Of a stretch of DNA of 32,082 bases, positions 1 to 6,624 are shown in pieces; position 1 is the stretch's first letter, and the number at the start of each line of letters is the position of its first letter. Source of the stretch: an uncultured Clostridia bacterium (lineage in GTDB: Bacteria; Bacillota; Clostridia; Oscillospirales; Acutalibacteraceae); the NCBI GenBank assembly GCA_937907605.1, contig CALCYI010000078.1, forward strand, positions 1 to 32,082, in the 5' to 3' direction. Made by a program: the position numbers and the translations under genes. The notes beneath the pieces are model-generated. The model saw nothing but the letters and a program-made list of their open reading frames with translations, made no database searches and had not been told where the DNA came from.

Positions 1-1311
1 CTGACTGATTTGTTTTCTGTATTCGTCCCATTCACGCTTTTTGCCCTCTATGTAGTTGGTGTAAACGTGGTCGCCGAGAGTTTCCTTAATGAACGGGTCC
101 TTCTCTGCTTCCTTTATTGCTTCCTCTAAAGAGCCCGGCAGGCAGTCAATCCCTTCCTCTTTCAGCTCTTCATCAGAAAGCACAAATACGTTCTCGTCAT
201 AGGACGGCTTCGGAACAAGACCTCTTTTAATTCCGTCAAGACCTGCCGCAAGGCAGAGCGCCATTTCAAGATACGGGTTGCAGGTCGGGTCGGGACAACG
301 GAGCTCAACTCTTGTGCCTTTGCCTCTGCTTGCAGGAATTCTTACGAGGCAACTTCTGTTTGACGTGCTCCAAACGAGGTAGCTCGGCGCTTCATATCCC
401 GGGACGAGTCTTTTGTATGAGTTTACAGTCGGGTTTGAGAATACCGCAATACCTTTGATATGCTCCATAATACCTGCGATAAACGCATAAGCCTCTTTGG
501 AAAGTCCGAGCTCTCCGTCAGGGTCGTCAAATACGTTCTTGCCGCTCTCAATATCATAAAGGCTCATATTCGTATGCATACCCGAGCCGTTGATACCGTA
601 AATCGGCTTTGGCATAAAGGTTGCGTGAAGGTTGTGCTTTGTAGCGTAGGTTTTTACTACGTGCTTGAAGGTCATTACTCTATCGGCGGTGAGAAGTCCG
701 TCGCCGAACTGGAAGTCTATTTCGTGCTGACCCTGTGCAACCTCGTGGTGAGAAGCCTCAATCGTGTAACCCATTTCTTCAAGAGCAAGGCAGATATCGC
801 GGCGGCAGTTTTCGCCGTGGTCAATCGGGTTGAGATCAAAGTAGCCTGCCTCGTCGCCGAGCTCAATAGTCGGCTTGCCGTCCTCGTCAAGCTTGAAGAG
901 AAAAAATTCACACTCAGGACCTACGTTGAAGCCGTAGCCAAGCTGCTTTGCTTCTTCCATAGCCTTAATCAAAACGTTTCTCGGGTCGCCCTCAAACGGT
1001 GTTTTGTTGTCTGCTTTATATACCGAGCAAATAAGCCTGCCCGTCTGAATATTCTCGTGCTTTCTCCACGGAACGATTGCCCACGTATCGTAATCAGGGT
1101 GAAGGTACATATCGCTCTCGTCAATACGCACGAAGCCGTCGATGGACGAGCCGTCAAACATACAGTCGTTATCAAGCGCCTTTTCAAGCTGCGACAGTGT
1201 AATTGCCACATTCTTCATTTTGCCGAAAAGGTCCGTAAACTGTAAGCGGACGAATTCAACGTTATTCTCCTTTGCGCTTTGTAAAATTTGTTCCTTTGTC
1301 ATTTTGCTCAT
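1..1311 (-). CDS. glnA: Glutamine synthetase type I (3' end outside window)
   Basis: Makes glutamine from glutamate, ammonia and ATP in the cytoplasm, the central step of ammonium assimilation. The minus-strand frame is open for 437 codons from ATG at 1311 to the window edge. It starts MSKMTKEQIL and carries family motifs: FTDLFGKMKN near the N-terminus, the MFDGSSIDGF segment, GPECEFFLF (metal ligands), HHEVAQGQHEID, the NGSGMHTNMS ATP/glutamate region and RIPASRGKGTRVE. GSI-alpha enzymes are about 440-445 residues, so only about ten C-terminal residues are missing. AGGAGG lies 8 nt upstream of the ATG, which fixes the start. It appears monocistronic at its 5' end, with its own promoter and a structured leader. 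No adenylylation-type insertion was noticed. Confidence 0.97.
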   Translation of the reverse strand, partial: MSKMTKEQILQSAKENNVEFVRLQFTDLFGKMKNVAITLSQLEKALDNDCMFDGSSIDGFVRIDESDMYLHPDYDTWAIVPWRKHENIQTGRLICSVYKADNKTPFEGDPRNVLIKAMEEAKQLGYGFNVGPECEFFLFKLDEDGKPTIELGDEAGYFDLNPIDHGENCRRDICLALEEMGYTIEASHHEVAQGQHEIDFQFGDGLLTADRVMTFKHVVKTYATKHNLHATFMPKPIYGINGSGMHTNMSLYDIESGKNVFDDPDGELGLSKEAYAFIAGIMEHIKGIAVFSNPTVNSYKRLVPGYEAPSYLVWSTSNRSCLVRIPASRGKGTRVELRCPDPTCNPYLEMALCLAAGLDGIKRGLVPKPSYDENVFVLSDEELKEEGIDCLPGSLEEAIKEAEKDPFIKETLGDHVYTNYIEGKKREWDEYRKQISQ

Positions 1312-1337
1312 AATTATTTCCTCCTAAAAATAAATTC

Positions 1338-1499
1338 GGCACCTTCCGTATCAGATACAAAAGACGCCGTTGCCTGACAATATTAATATGGTAAATAATT
1401 TAAAAGAGTCTTTGAGATAATCCCAAAGACCCCATTGCCTGAATGTGTTTCTATAAATAGTGAAAGGGTCCTTGAGTTTCCTCAAAGACCCCTTTGCCT
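1338..1499 (-). promoter_or_regulatory. glnA leader: three tandem hairpins with a conserved 5' element
   Basis: The transcribed leader holds three copies of AGGCAA-N-GGSGUCUUU at 1499, 1440 and 1375, reading downwards. Exactly one variable base separates AGGCAA from the stem each time. Each GGSGUCUUU opens a fully paired stem: 1465-1492 (12 bp, GAAA tetraloop), 1405-1433 (12 bp, 5-nt loop) and 1338-1368 (14 bp, 3-nt loop). The 5' arms are nearly identical, while the 3' arms differ and stay paired, partly by G-U wobble. Units start 59 and 65 nt apart. The leader begins just after the promoter and ends about 20 nt before the glnA ribosome binding site. This is probably a nitrogen-responsive cis-regulatory RNA (inference). 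It does not match the known cyanobacterial glutamine riboswitch, nor the A-x-x-G hexaloops of ANTAR targets. Confidence 0.75.
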
Positions 1500-1510
1500 T
1501 ACAAGTAAAG

Positions 1511-1537
1511 GTTATACCCGTTTTTCGAAAAAGTCAA
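1511..1537 (-). promoter_or_regulatory. Probable glnA promoter
   Basis: On the minus strand, TTGACT (1537-1532) is followed after 15 nt by TATAAC (1516-1511). The spacer is short for a sigma-A promoter, but both boxes are good. Transcription would start near 1504, only a few bases before the first leader repeat. This makes the three-hairpin leader the whole 5' untranslated region of about 190 nt. Confidence 0.55.
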
Positions 1538-1643
1538 TACACAAATCAATTTTTGTGAAAAATGTTATGCAAATCTTAACATTTAGCTGTCAGTTTTGTA
1601 AAATCAGACGATTTTCATTTTTATCATTAATAACGCCAGCTAT

Positions 1644-1790
1644 CTATGCATTCAGTTTTATCACTTTGCTTTCTTGAGATTCACTGTCTTTTATCAGCCT
1701 GCCCATTGTATCCGCAACTGCTTTTTGCATTTGGTCAGTGACGTGCATATAGGTGTTCATCGTAAAGCCTGCATCGGTGTGACCGAGCGT
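1644..1790 (-). pseudogene. Tyrosine recombinase, C-terminal remnant
   Basis: From 1787 down to a TAG at 1644 the minus strand encodes LGHTDAGFTMNTYMHVTDQM followed by a short charged tail. This is the C-terminal catalytic region of Int/Tn916-like tyrosine recombinases, including the LGH motif histidine and the MNTYMHV segment carrying the nucleophilic tyrosine. An in-frame TAA at 1791-1793 cuts it from anything upstream, and no N-terminal or core domain is visible. It is therefore a fossil of an integrated element and cannot be functional. The family call rests on motif recognition. Plus-strand frames here look like chance frames. From 1538 to 1643 I see nothing. Confidence 0.7.
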
Positions 1791-1882
1791 TTATCCAAAG
1801 GAGCTCCGCAATTGAAGCATAATGCTACGCAATATACTAATAACCGCCCGTTGCAAGATTCGGGAACATATAAGGTTTGATG

Positions 1883-1961
1883 CTTTGCCTTCTCCCGTCT
1901 GAAGATTATTAAACTCACTCGGATTAATGTTTCAGTGATACAGCTTTTCAAGCGTTGTCAT
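1883..1961 (-). pseudogene. DUF6809-like small protein, N-terminal remnant
   Basis: An ATG at 1961, with GAGG eight bases upstream, opens MTTLEKLYH, then a TGA stop, then NINPSEF in the same frame. LEKLYxGNINPSE is the typical start of DUF6809 proteins, small cargo of clostridial mobile elements whose function is unknown to me. The stop falls where the family usually has a glycine or another residue, so the gene is broken. The reading frame then runs without recognisable homology toward the recombinase remnant at 1790. Together they mark a decayed integrated element between glnA and the opu operon. The family assignment is from memory of the N-terminal motif. Confidence 0.5.
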
Positions 1962-2009
1962 GGTAATAACCTCAACCCAAAGCAATACCAAGACCGCACC
2001 GAAAGTTCG

Positions 2010-2047
2010 GAGAAAGATTAAAGCAAGGAATAAAAATCGTTCCTTGC
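2010..2047 (-). terminator. Terminator of the hxlR-qor-opu operon
   Basis: GCAAGGAA/TTCCTTGC forms a perfect 8-bp stem (2023-2030 with 2040-2047) with a 9-nt loop. In minus-strand orientation it is followed by TTTAATCTTTC. It lies 26 bases past the stop of the last opu gene. The U tract is interrupted, so strength is uncertain. Confidence 0.65.
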
Positions 2048-2072
2048 CGTTAATACTTATGCATCCTTTATT

Positions 2073-2708
2073 CTATTTGATTTTGTTTCCTTTTCTTTTC
2101 TTTTCAAGTAGTTTTAACAGCATATCTGCTGCGAGGGCGATGACAACGCTGAGAATCGTTCCCCACGCAATCTTGTAGGTGTTCATTGTTCGCAGTCCTG
2201 ACAGCAGGATTTTACCCAGACCGCCTGCGTTAATCGTAGCTGCAATCGTTGCGATACCCGTCGTGGAGATAATCGCAAGGCGGACGCCCGCAATAATAGA
2301 AGGCATTGCAAGCGGCACCTGCACCTTTGTAACGAGCTGCCACTTGTTCATTCCCATTCCTGTACCTGCTTCAAGCAAGCTTTTATCCACCTGCTGCATA
2401 CCCGTCATAATATTTCGTATGAGAAGGTATTGATTGTATAGCACCAGCACGGGAATTGCCGTTTTGTTGCCGAGACCGAGAAGCGGTATCAGCAGCGCAA
2501 AGAGCGCAAGCGACGGAATGGAATATATCTGGCTGAAAATATTGACGGTCACGTTTGTTGCCTTTTCCGATTTTAAGAGCAGATAGGAGATAACAGCCGC
2601 TAATACAATCGAAATTATCAGCGTAATAAACACAATCTGCAAATGCTCTAAAAAGGCGGACATAAGCATACCGGAATGCTTTGCGAAATAATCTATCAAA
2701 TTATGCAC
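2073..2708 (-). CDS. Osmoprotectant ABC transporter permease (OpuCB/OpuCD type)
   Basis: Inner-membrane subunit of a glycine betaine/carnitine/choline-type importer; it would pair with the permease at 4356 and the ATPase at 2701. About 211 residues with several hydrophobic helices. The binding-protein-dependent permease loop (EAGTGMGMNKWQLVTKVQVP, residues about 116-135) contacts the ATPase and is followed by LAMPSIIAGVR. C-terminal end is Lys-rich. The frame opens with GTG at 2708, overlapping the ATPase stop by 8 nt. A TTG at 2699 is better spaced from AAAGGCGG, so the exact start is open. Last gene of the operon, just before the terminator. Confidence 0.9.
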   Translation of the reverse strand: MHNLIDYFAKHSGMLMSAFLEHLQIVFITLIISIVLAAVISYLLLKSEKATNVTVNIFSQIYSIPSLALFALLIPLLGLGNKTAIPVLVLYNQYLLIRNIMTGMQQVDKSLLEAGTGMGMNKWQLVTKVQVPLAMPSIIAGVRLAIISTTGIATIAATINAGGLGKILLSGLRTMNTYKIAWGTILSVVIALAADMLLKLLEKKRKGNKIK

Positions 2709-3450
2709 CGCCTTTCAGTTCGGCTGTGCGAATAAGGTTTTCAACAAACTCGTTTGCTGGATTATTTATGATGTTCTCGGGCGTATCGTATTGAAGGATT
2801 TTACCCTCGTTCATGATGATAACCTTTGTGCCGAGCTTGAGCGCCTCACGAATATCATGGGTGACGAACAGATAGGTTCTGCCCGATTTCTGATGAATGG
2901 CTTTCAACTCGTTTTGCAGGATTTCACGGTTTATGGCGTCAATCGCACCGAACGGCTCGTCAAGAAGCATAATGCGAGGGTCGCAGATAAGCGCTCTTGC
3001 AAGCCCGATTCTCTGCTGCTGTCCGCCCGAAAGCTGTGCGGGATATCGGCCGCGGAATTCACCGGGCTCAAGCTGAACGAGGCGCAACATTCTGTCGGTT
3101 TCCTCGTCTATGCGCTTTTTGTCCCATTTTAAAATTTTCGGAATAGTAGCAATATTCGCCTTTACCGTCATATGCGGAAAAAGTCCGATTTGCTGAATGA
3201 CATAGCCGATTTTACGGCGCAGCTCGACGGGGTTTTGCTCCTTTATGTTCTTACCGAAAAGAAAGATTTCTCCGCTGTCGGGCTCGTAAAGACGATTGAG
3301 CATTTTAATCAGCGTTGTTTTGCCACAGCCTGAGGAGCCGAGAACGGTTACGAACTCGCCCTCCTCAATCTGCACACTGACGTTATCAAGCGCAGGAACA
3401 GTCTGTCCCTTAAACTGCTTATTTACATTTTTTAATTCAACAGCAATCAT
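2701..3450 (-). CDS. Osmoprotectant ABC transporter ATP-binding protein (OpuCA-like, no CBS domains)
   Basis: Cytoplasmic ATPase that drives uptake of compatible solutes through the two flanking permeases. Walker A GSSGCGKTT is at residues 38-46, the Q-loop VIQQIG near 84-89, signature LSGGQQQR at 140-147, Walker B MLLDEP at 161-166 and the H-loop in FVTHD. At 249 residues it ends after the nucleotide-binding domain. Classical OpuCA/ProV proteins are about 380-400 residues with C-terminal CBS domains that sense ionic strength; these are absent. Start ATG at 3450 follows AATAGGAA. It sits 9 nt after the binding-protein gene and overlaps the next permease. Confidence 0.93.
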   Translation of the reverse strand: MIAVELKNVNKQFKGQTVPALDNVSVQIEEGEFVTVLGSSGCGKTTLIKMLNRLYEPDSGEIFLFGKNIKEQNPVELRRKIGYVIQQIGLFPHMTVKANIATIPKILKWDKKRIDEETDRMLRLVQLEPGEFRGRYPAQLSGGQQQRIGLARALICDPRIMLLDEPFGAIDAINREILQNELKAIHQKSGRTYLFVTHDIREALKLGTKVIIMNEGKILQYDTPENIINNPANEFVENLIRTAELKGGA

Positions 3451-3459
3451 AATGTTTTC

Positions 3460-4344
3460 CTATTTTATGGATTCGTAAAATTCTCTTGCAACGTCGGTGT
3501 ATTCCTCGCCGTCAATGTCAACCTTGGCGTTGAGTGCGGTAATATTTTCTGTTGTGAAAGCAGCGCTTACCTTGTTAAGTACCTCGGCAATTTCCGGATG
3601 CGCTTCAAGCACCTCATCACGAACAACGGGAGCAAGGTTATAAGGGGGCCATACCTGCTTGTCATCTTCGAGGAGCGTGAACTGTGCCTCGGTGAGTCTG
3701 CCCTCGGTTGTGTAGGCAGGGCTTACGTCCGCCTCATCATTTGCAAGCACCTCGTATTTAAGCGAGTTATCGTAAACCTTGCTTGATTTCCATTTAAGCT
3801 CGCCGTAGGTAGCCTCAAGCGCAGGAATTCCGTCCGCTCTTTCGTCAAATTCGCCCTGTGAAGCAAAGCGAAGCTTGGTTGCGTATTTCTGCATATCGGA
3901 GATTGTTTTAATGCCGTATTTCTCCGCAGTTTCGGTGCGGATAACAAGTCCCTGACCGTCGTTAGCGGCAGAGTAGTCAAGCCACGTTACGCTAAACTGT
4001 TTTTCGTATTCGTCCTTAACTGTGTTATATACTTCCTCAGGGTCGGTAATCGGTTCTAAATTCAGAATCGAGATTAAGCCCGTTCCGGTGTATTCGGGAT
4101 AGAGGTCAATTTCGTTGCTTGTGAGCGAGGTGTGAATAACGCTTGAGCCTACGTCCATAATTCTTTCAACCTCAATGCCTGCATCCTCAAGAGCAAGAGC
4201 ATAAACCTCTGCAACGATTTCGTTTTCTGTAAAGTCTTTTGATGCCACTCTTACCTTTGCTGTGCTGCTACCCTTTGCCGAACAGCCTGCAAATACTGCA
4301 AGAATGAGTGTAAGTGATAATAAAACCGCAAATATCTTTTTCAT
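3460..4344 (-). CDS. Osmoprotectant ABC transporter substrate-binding lipoprotein (OpuCC-like)
   Basis: Extracytoplasmic binding protein for quaternary-amine osmolytes. It has a signal peptide with lipobox (LAVFAGC, Cys near residue 20), then the OpuAC-type fold: VRVASKDFTENEIVAEVYAL, SNEIDLYPEYTGTG (the conserved EYTGT ligand-region motif), and a second lobe with NLAPVVRDEVLEAHPEIAEV. Length 294 is normal for OpuCC/OsmX-type proteins that are separate from the permease. ATG at 4344 follows AAGGAG. Gene order permease-binding protein-ATPase-permease differs from the usual ATPase-first opuC order. The exact substrate cannot be read from the sequence. Confidence 0.92.
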   Translation of the reverse strand: MKKIFAVLLSLTLILAVFAGCSAKGSSTAKVRVASKDFTENEIVAEVYALALEDAGIEVERIMDVGSSVIHTSLTSNEIDLYPEYTGTGLISILNLEPITDPEEVYNTVKDEYEKQFSVTWLDYSAANDGQGLVIRTETAEKYGIKTISDMQKYATKLRFASQGEFDERADGIPALEATYGELKWKSSKVYDNSLKYEVLANDEADVSPAYTTEGRLTEAQFTLLEDDKQVWPPYNLAPVVRDEVLEAHPEIAEVLNKVSAAFTTENITALNAKVDIDGEEYTDVAREFYESIK

Positions 4345-4355
4345 AATTTTTCTCC

Positions 4356-4994
4356 TTAAGTTCTTTGATATTTCGTTATTCGTTTATATATTGAGTCAAG
4401 CACAAAGCCCGTCAATAGAGATAGTAATGCAACGGAACCGCCGCCTATAATCAGCAGGCTATAACGTAGCAGTGAAAGTCCTGTAAAGATTAAATCGCCA
4501 AGTCCGCCTGCGCCGATATAGGAGGCAAGCGTTGCGCTCGCTATTACCTCAATCACCGCCGTGCGTATTCCTGCAAACATCAGCGGGAAGGCAAGCGGTA
4601 GCTTTACCTTAAAGAATTTCTGCGCCGTGCTCATTCCCATCCCGTCAGCTGCTTCAAGCATGGCTTTCGGCAGGGTCTGAAACGCCTGTACGGTGTTAAT
4701 CAGTATCGGCGGAATTGCAAGAATTGTCAGCGCCGTCACGCTCGGCAATACGCCTGTTCCCATAATCGGGATTAGTATAATCAGCACCGCAAGCGACGGT
4801 ACAATACGCAGTACGCCGAAAGAGCGCTCTGTTATAGTGCTGCCGATTTTGCTTCTGTATACCGCAATACCAATCGGTACGGCAACCGCCATCGCAATGG
4901 CTACCGAAACAAAGCTAATTCCGATATGACCGCCGAGGAGCGCCAGATAGTCTTTGCCGTGGCGTGAGAAATAATTGGCAATTTCGCTAATCAT
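4356..4994 (-). CDS. Osmoprotectant ABC transporter permease (first opu gene)
   Basis: Membrane permease subunit, about 212 residues. The ATPase-contact loop (EAADGMGMSTAQKFFKVKLP) is near residues 114-133 and five or six hydrophobic segments are visible. The frame is open further upstream to 5063, but that part reads MRMYRRRTHILKAL and lies inside the oxidoreductase gene. The start at ATG 4994 (MISEIANYF) fits permeases of this family. It overlaps the oxidoreductase stop by 8 nt (ATGATTAG), so translation is probably coupled to that gene. A strong separate ribosome binding site is not apparent. Confidence 0.9.
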   Translation of the reverse strand: MISEIANYFSRHGKDYLALLGGHIGISFVSVAIAMAVAVPIGIAVYRSKIGSTITERSFGVLRIVPSLAVLIILIPIMGTGVLPSVTALTILAIPPILINTVQAFQTLPKAMLEAADGMGMSTAQKFFKVKLPLAFPLMFAGIRTAVIEVIASATLASYIGAGGLGDLIFTGLSLLRYSLLIIGGGSVALLSLLTGFVLDSIYKRITKYQRT

Positions 4995-5934
4995 TGATAA
5001 CCACAACCTTTCCGAAGCTGTCAGCGCTTTCAAGATATGCGTGCGCCTTCGGTACATCCTCAAGTCTGAAAACCTTCTCTGCCTTGATTTCCACCTTGTA
5101 TTCTTCTATAAAGTCAATAATCTCCTGCATTTTCTCGCTCGTAACGTTACCCGAATGGAACGAGGTAATATATGCGTTTTCGGGTAAATCTTCAAGCGGG
5201 TCAAAGCTGTTAAGCGCCCAGATACCGCCAAGCAACCCCGTAACACAGACGATACTGCCCTTGTTCATATGCAAGAATGTATCACGCAATGCGGCAGGAC
5301 CGATAAGGTCAAGTACCTTGTCGTACTTTTCCTCTGTCTGTAATTCATTATGAATATCAAGGATAACAGCATCAAAGCCCTCGTTAAGCAGTCGTTGGAT
5401 TTTTGCTTCCTTGCGGCTTGTACCCGTTACTTTAATCTCGGGATATTTCGCTTTAACAAGCTTCATAAACGCAATACCCACGCCGCTTGTTGCGCCCCTT
5501 ACGAGAACGCTGTCACCCTCGCTGATTTTCAGATTTAGCATTGAGCCGTAGGCGGTGTAATAGGTTTCGGGGAAGGCGGCGAGCGTTTCAATAGGCAAGT
5601 CCGTTTCTACCGTATAAATTTGCTCATTAGGGAGCAGGGCGTACTCTGCATAGCCGCCGTCAAAGGCTCTGCCCATTTCACCCATAATGGAAATGACCTG
5701 CTGTCCTTTCGGATAGAACTCGCTTTTCTCAATCACGCCGACGCATTCAATACCGAGAATACGTGGGAACTTCACGCTCGGCGATTCGCCTTTTCTTGTG
5801 AATATTTCGGAGTGGTTAATACCGAAGCCCTGAATTTTGACGAGCGACCAGCCTTTTTTTAATGTAGGAGTAGGTACTTCCGTATAAATCAGCTTTTCGG
5901 GACCGCCTGCTTCATAAATCACTATCGCTTTCAT
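4987..5934 (-). CDS. Zinc-independent quinone oxidoreductase-like MDR enzyme
   Basis: Medium-chain dehydrogenase/reductase of the QOR type, expected to reduce quinones or enones with NADPH in the cytoplasm. It shows the N-terminal GroES-like part (MKAIVIYEAGGPEKL, FGINHSEIFTRKG, LGIECVGVIE), then the Rossmann nucleotide-binding segment VRGATSGVGIAF near residues 140-151. The structural zinc cysteine cluster of zinc alcohol dehydrogenases is missing, which favours QOR. ATG at 5934 lies directly after the regulator's TAA; a GTG at 5943 is an alternative overlapping start. HxlR regulators are often paired with quinone- or aldehyde-responsive oxidoreductases, which fits. It overlaps the first opu gene by 8 nt. 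Confidence 0.88.
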   Translation of the reverse strand: MKAIVIYEAGGPEKLIYTEVPTPTLKKGWSLVKIQGFGINHSEIFTRKGESPSVKFPRILGIECVGVIEKSEFYPKGQQVISIMGEMGRAFDGGYAEYALLPNEQIYTVETDLPIETLAAFPETYYTAYGSMLNLKISEGDSVLVRGATSGVGIAFMKLVKAKYPEIKVTGTSRKEAKIQRLLNEGFDAVILDIHNELQTEEKYDKVLDLIGPAALRDTFLHMNKGSIVCVTGLLGGIWALNSFDPLEDLPENAYITSFHSGNVTSEKMQEIIDFIEEYKVEIKAEKVFRLEDVPKAHAYLESADSFGKVVVIND

Positions 5935-5935
5935 T

Positions 5936-6268
5936 TTATTCACCGTTTTTCATATATTCGATATATTCAAGCCCGAAGGCTTCAATGCTGTCAAATACAG
6001 GTCTGAATTTTTCGCCGATTTCGGTTAAGGAATACTCCACACGAAGCGGCATCTCGTTATACATTTTTCTTTCAATCAGTTCGTAGTTTTCAAGCTTTTT
6101 AAGTTGCGTTGAAAGCGTCGCGTTTGTCATTTTCGGCAGCTTTCTCTGAAGCTCGTTAAAACGAATCGGTCCTTCTGAAATATGATGCATTATGAGCATA
6201 GCCCACTTACCCTGTAATAATACCTGCGTTGTTGTAAACGGGCAAATGCCGAATAACTCAGTTTCCAT
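5936..6268 (-). CDS. HxlR-family transcriptional regulator
   Basis: Small winged-helix DNA-binding protein, 110 residues. Family features in order: CPFTTTQVLLQGKWAMLIM at the N-terminus with the single conserved Cys often used as a redox or electrophile sensor, FNELQRKLP, MTNATLSTQLKKLE (recognition helix) and the wing YSLTEIGEKFRPVFDSI. The ATG at 6268 has GAGGTGG six bases upstream, and GTG at 6277 is a poorer start. First gene of the operon with the oxidoreductase and opu genes. It probably represses its own promoter and responds to quinone/aldehyde stress; this is inference from family behaviour. Confidence 0.92.
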   Translation of the reverse strand: METELFGICPFTTTQVLLQGKWAMLIMHHISEGPIRFNELQRKLPKMTNATLSTQLKKLENYELIERKMYNEMPLRVEYSLTEIGEKFRPVFDSIEAFGLEYIEYMKNGE

Positions 6269-6328
6269 AAATCCCACCTCAAGTTTATTTTTTTGTTACA
6301 GTTTAATTTTTTAAACCTTATTACAATT

Positions 6329-6357
6329 ATCATAACATTTATAGAAAATGTTGACAA
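6329..6357 (-). promoter_or_regulatory. Promoter of hxlR-qor-opu operon
   Basis: Minus-strand TTGTCA (6357-6352), a 17-nt spacer and TATGAT (6334-6329), followed by a leader of about 55 nt to the hxlR start. The rest of the 6278-6475 gap is AT-rich with no other gene visible. Confidence 0.7.
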
Positions 6358-6397
6358 GTACCATTTTTTCTCATACCAAGTATCATTTTTAATACCA
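6353..6397. promoter_or_regulatory. Candidate HxlR operator repeats
   Basis: Three TACCA copies lie at 6359-6363, 6374-6378 and 6393-6397 on the plus strand. The first two sit within longer similar blocks (ACAAGTACCA and ACCAAGTATC). They overlap and flank the -35 box of the operon promoter, where a repressor would act. HxlR proteins bind short repeated or dyad sites near their own promoters, but no family consensus is known well enough to confirm this. Confidence 0.35.
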
Positions 6398-6474
6398 CTA
6401 TAATAAAATCAAAAATTATTGTAAAATGATTTCAGAAGGACGGTAGCAAGTGCGATTTCTATCTGAAGCTTTCT

Positions 6475-6523
6475 GATAAATAAAATACAGGCGAGGAGCG
6501 AATTTTTACTCCTTGCCTGTATT
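6475..6523 (-). terminator. Terminator of the HMA/methyltransferase/ABC operon
   Basis: In minus orientation AATACAGGC-AA-GGAG pairs with CTCC-TC-GCCTGTATT around a 10-nt AT-rich loop (6484-6523), followed by TTTATTTATC. It is a strong rho-independent terminator about 20 bases after the small ORF. Between 6278 and 6544 only this terminator and the hxlR promoter region are visible. Confidence 0.85.
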
Positions 6524-6543
6524 CTTGTATTAAGCTTGATAGC

Positions 6544-6624
6544 TCACACTAATAACGCAATTCCTGTAATTCCTGCGGTTATCATCCATTTCGGTATCCA
6601 CTTTTTGTAATCAGGTCTATTCAT
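6544..6624 (-). CDS. Possible 26-residue membrane peptide
   Basis: ATG at 6624 overlaps the end of the methyltransferase gene by 8 nt (ATGAATAG), the same junction geometry as several real gene pairs in this window. It reads MNRPDYKKWIPKW, then the hydrophobic MITAGITGIALLV, then TGA. So it has a basic/aromatic head and one short membrane segment, and it stops just before the operon terminator. There is no clear homologue in memory and no separate strong ribosome binding site, so it could be a chance frame. The position and membrane-like composition argue mildly for a real small protein. Confidence 0.35.
   Translation of the reverse strand: MNRPDYKKWIPKWMITAGITGIALLV

Noticed and set aside
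460..1245. Long plus-strand frame opposite glnA
   Set aside because: It is a mirror frame of a conserved gene, with no ribosome binding site and Arg/Val/His-rich, non-protein-like composition.
1338..1499. Known glutamine riboswitch or ANTAR target
   Set aside because: The conserved cores of the glutamine riboswitch are absent, and the loops lack the A-x-x-G hexaloop pattern of ANTAR sites.
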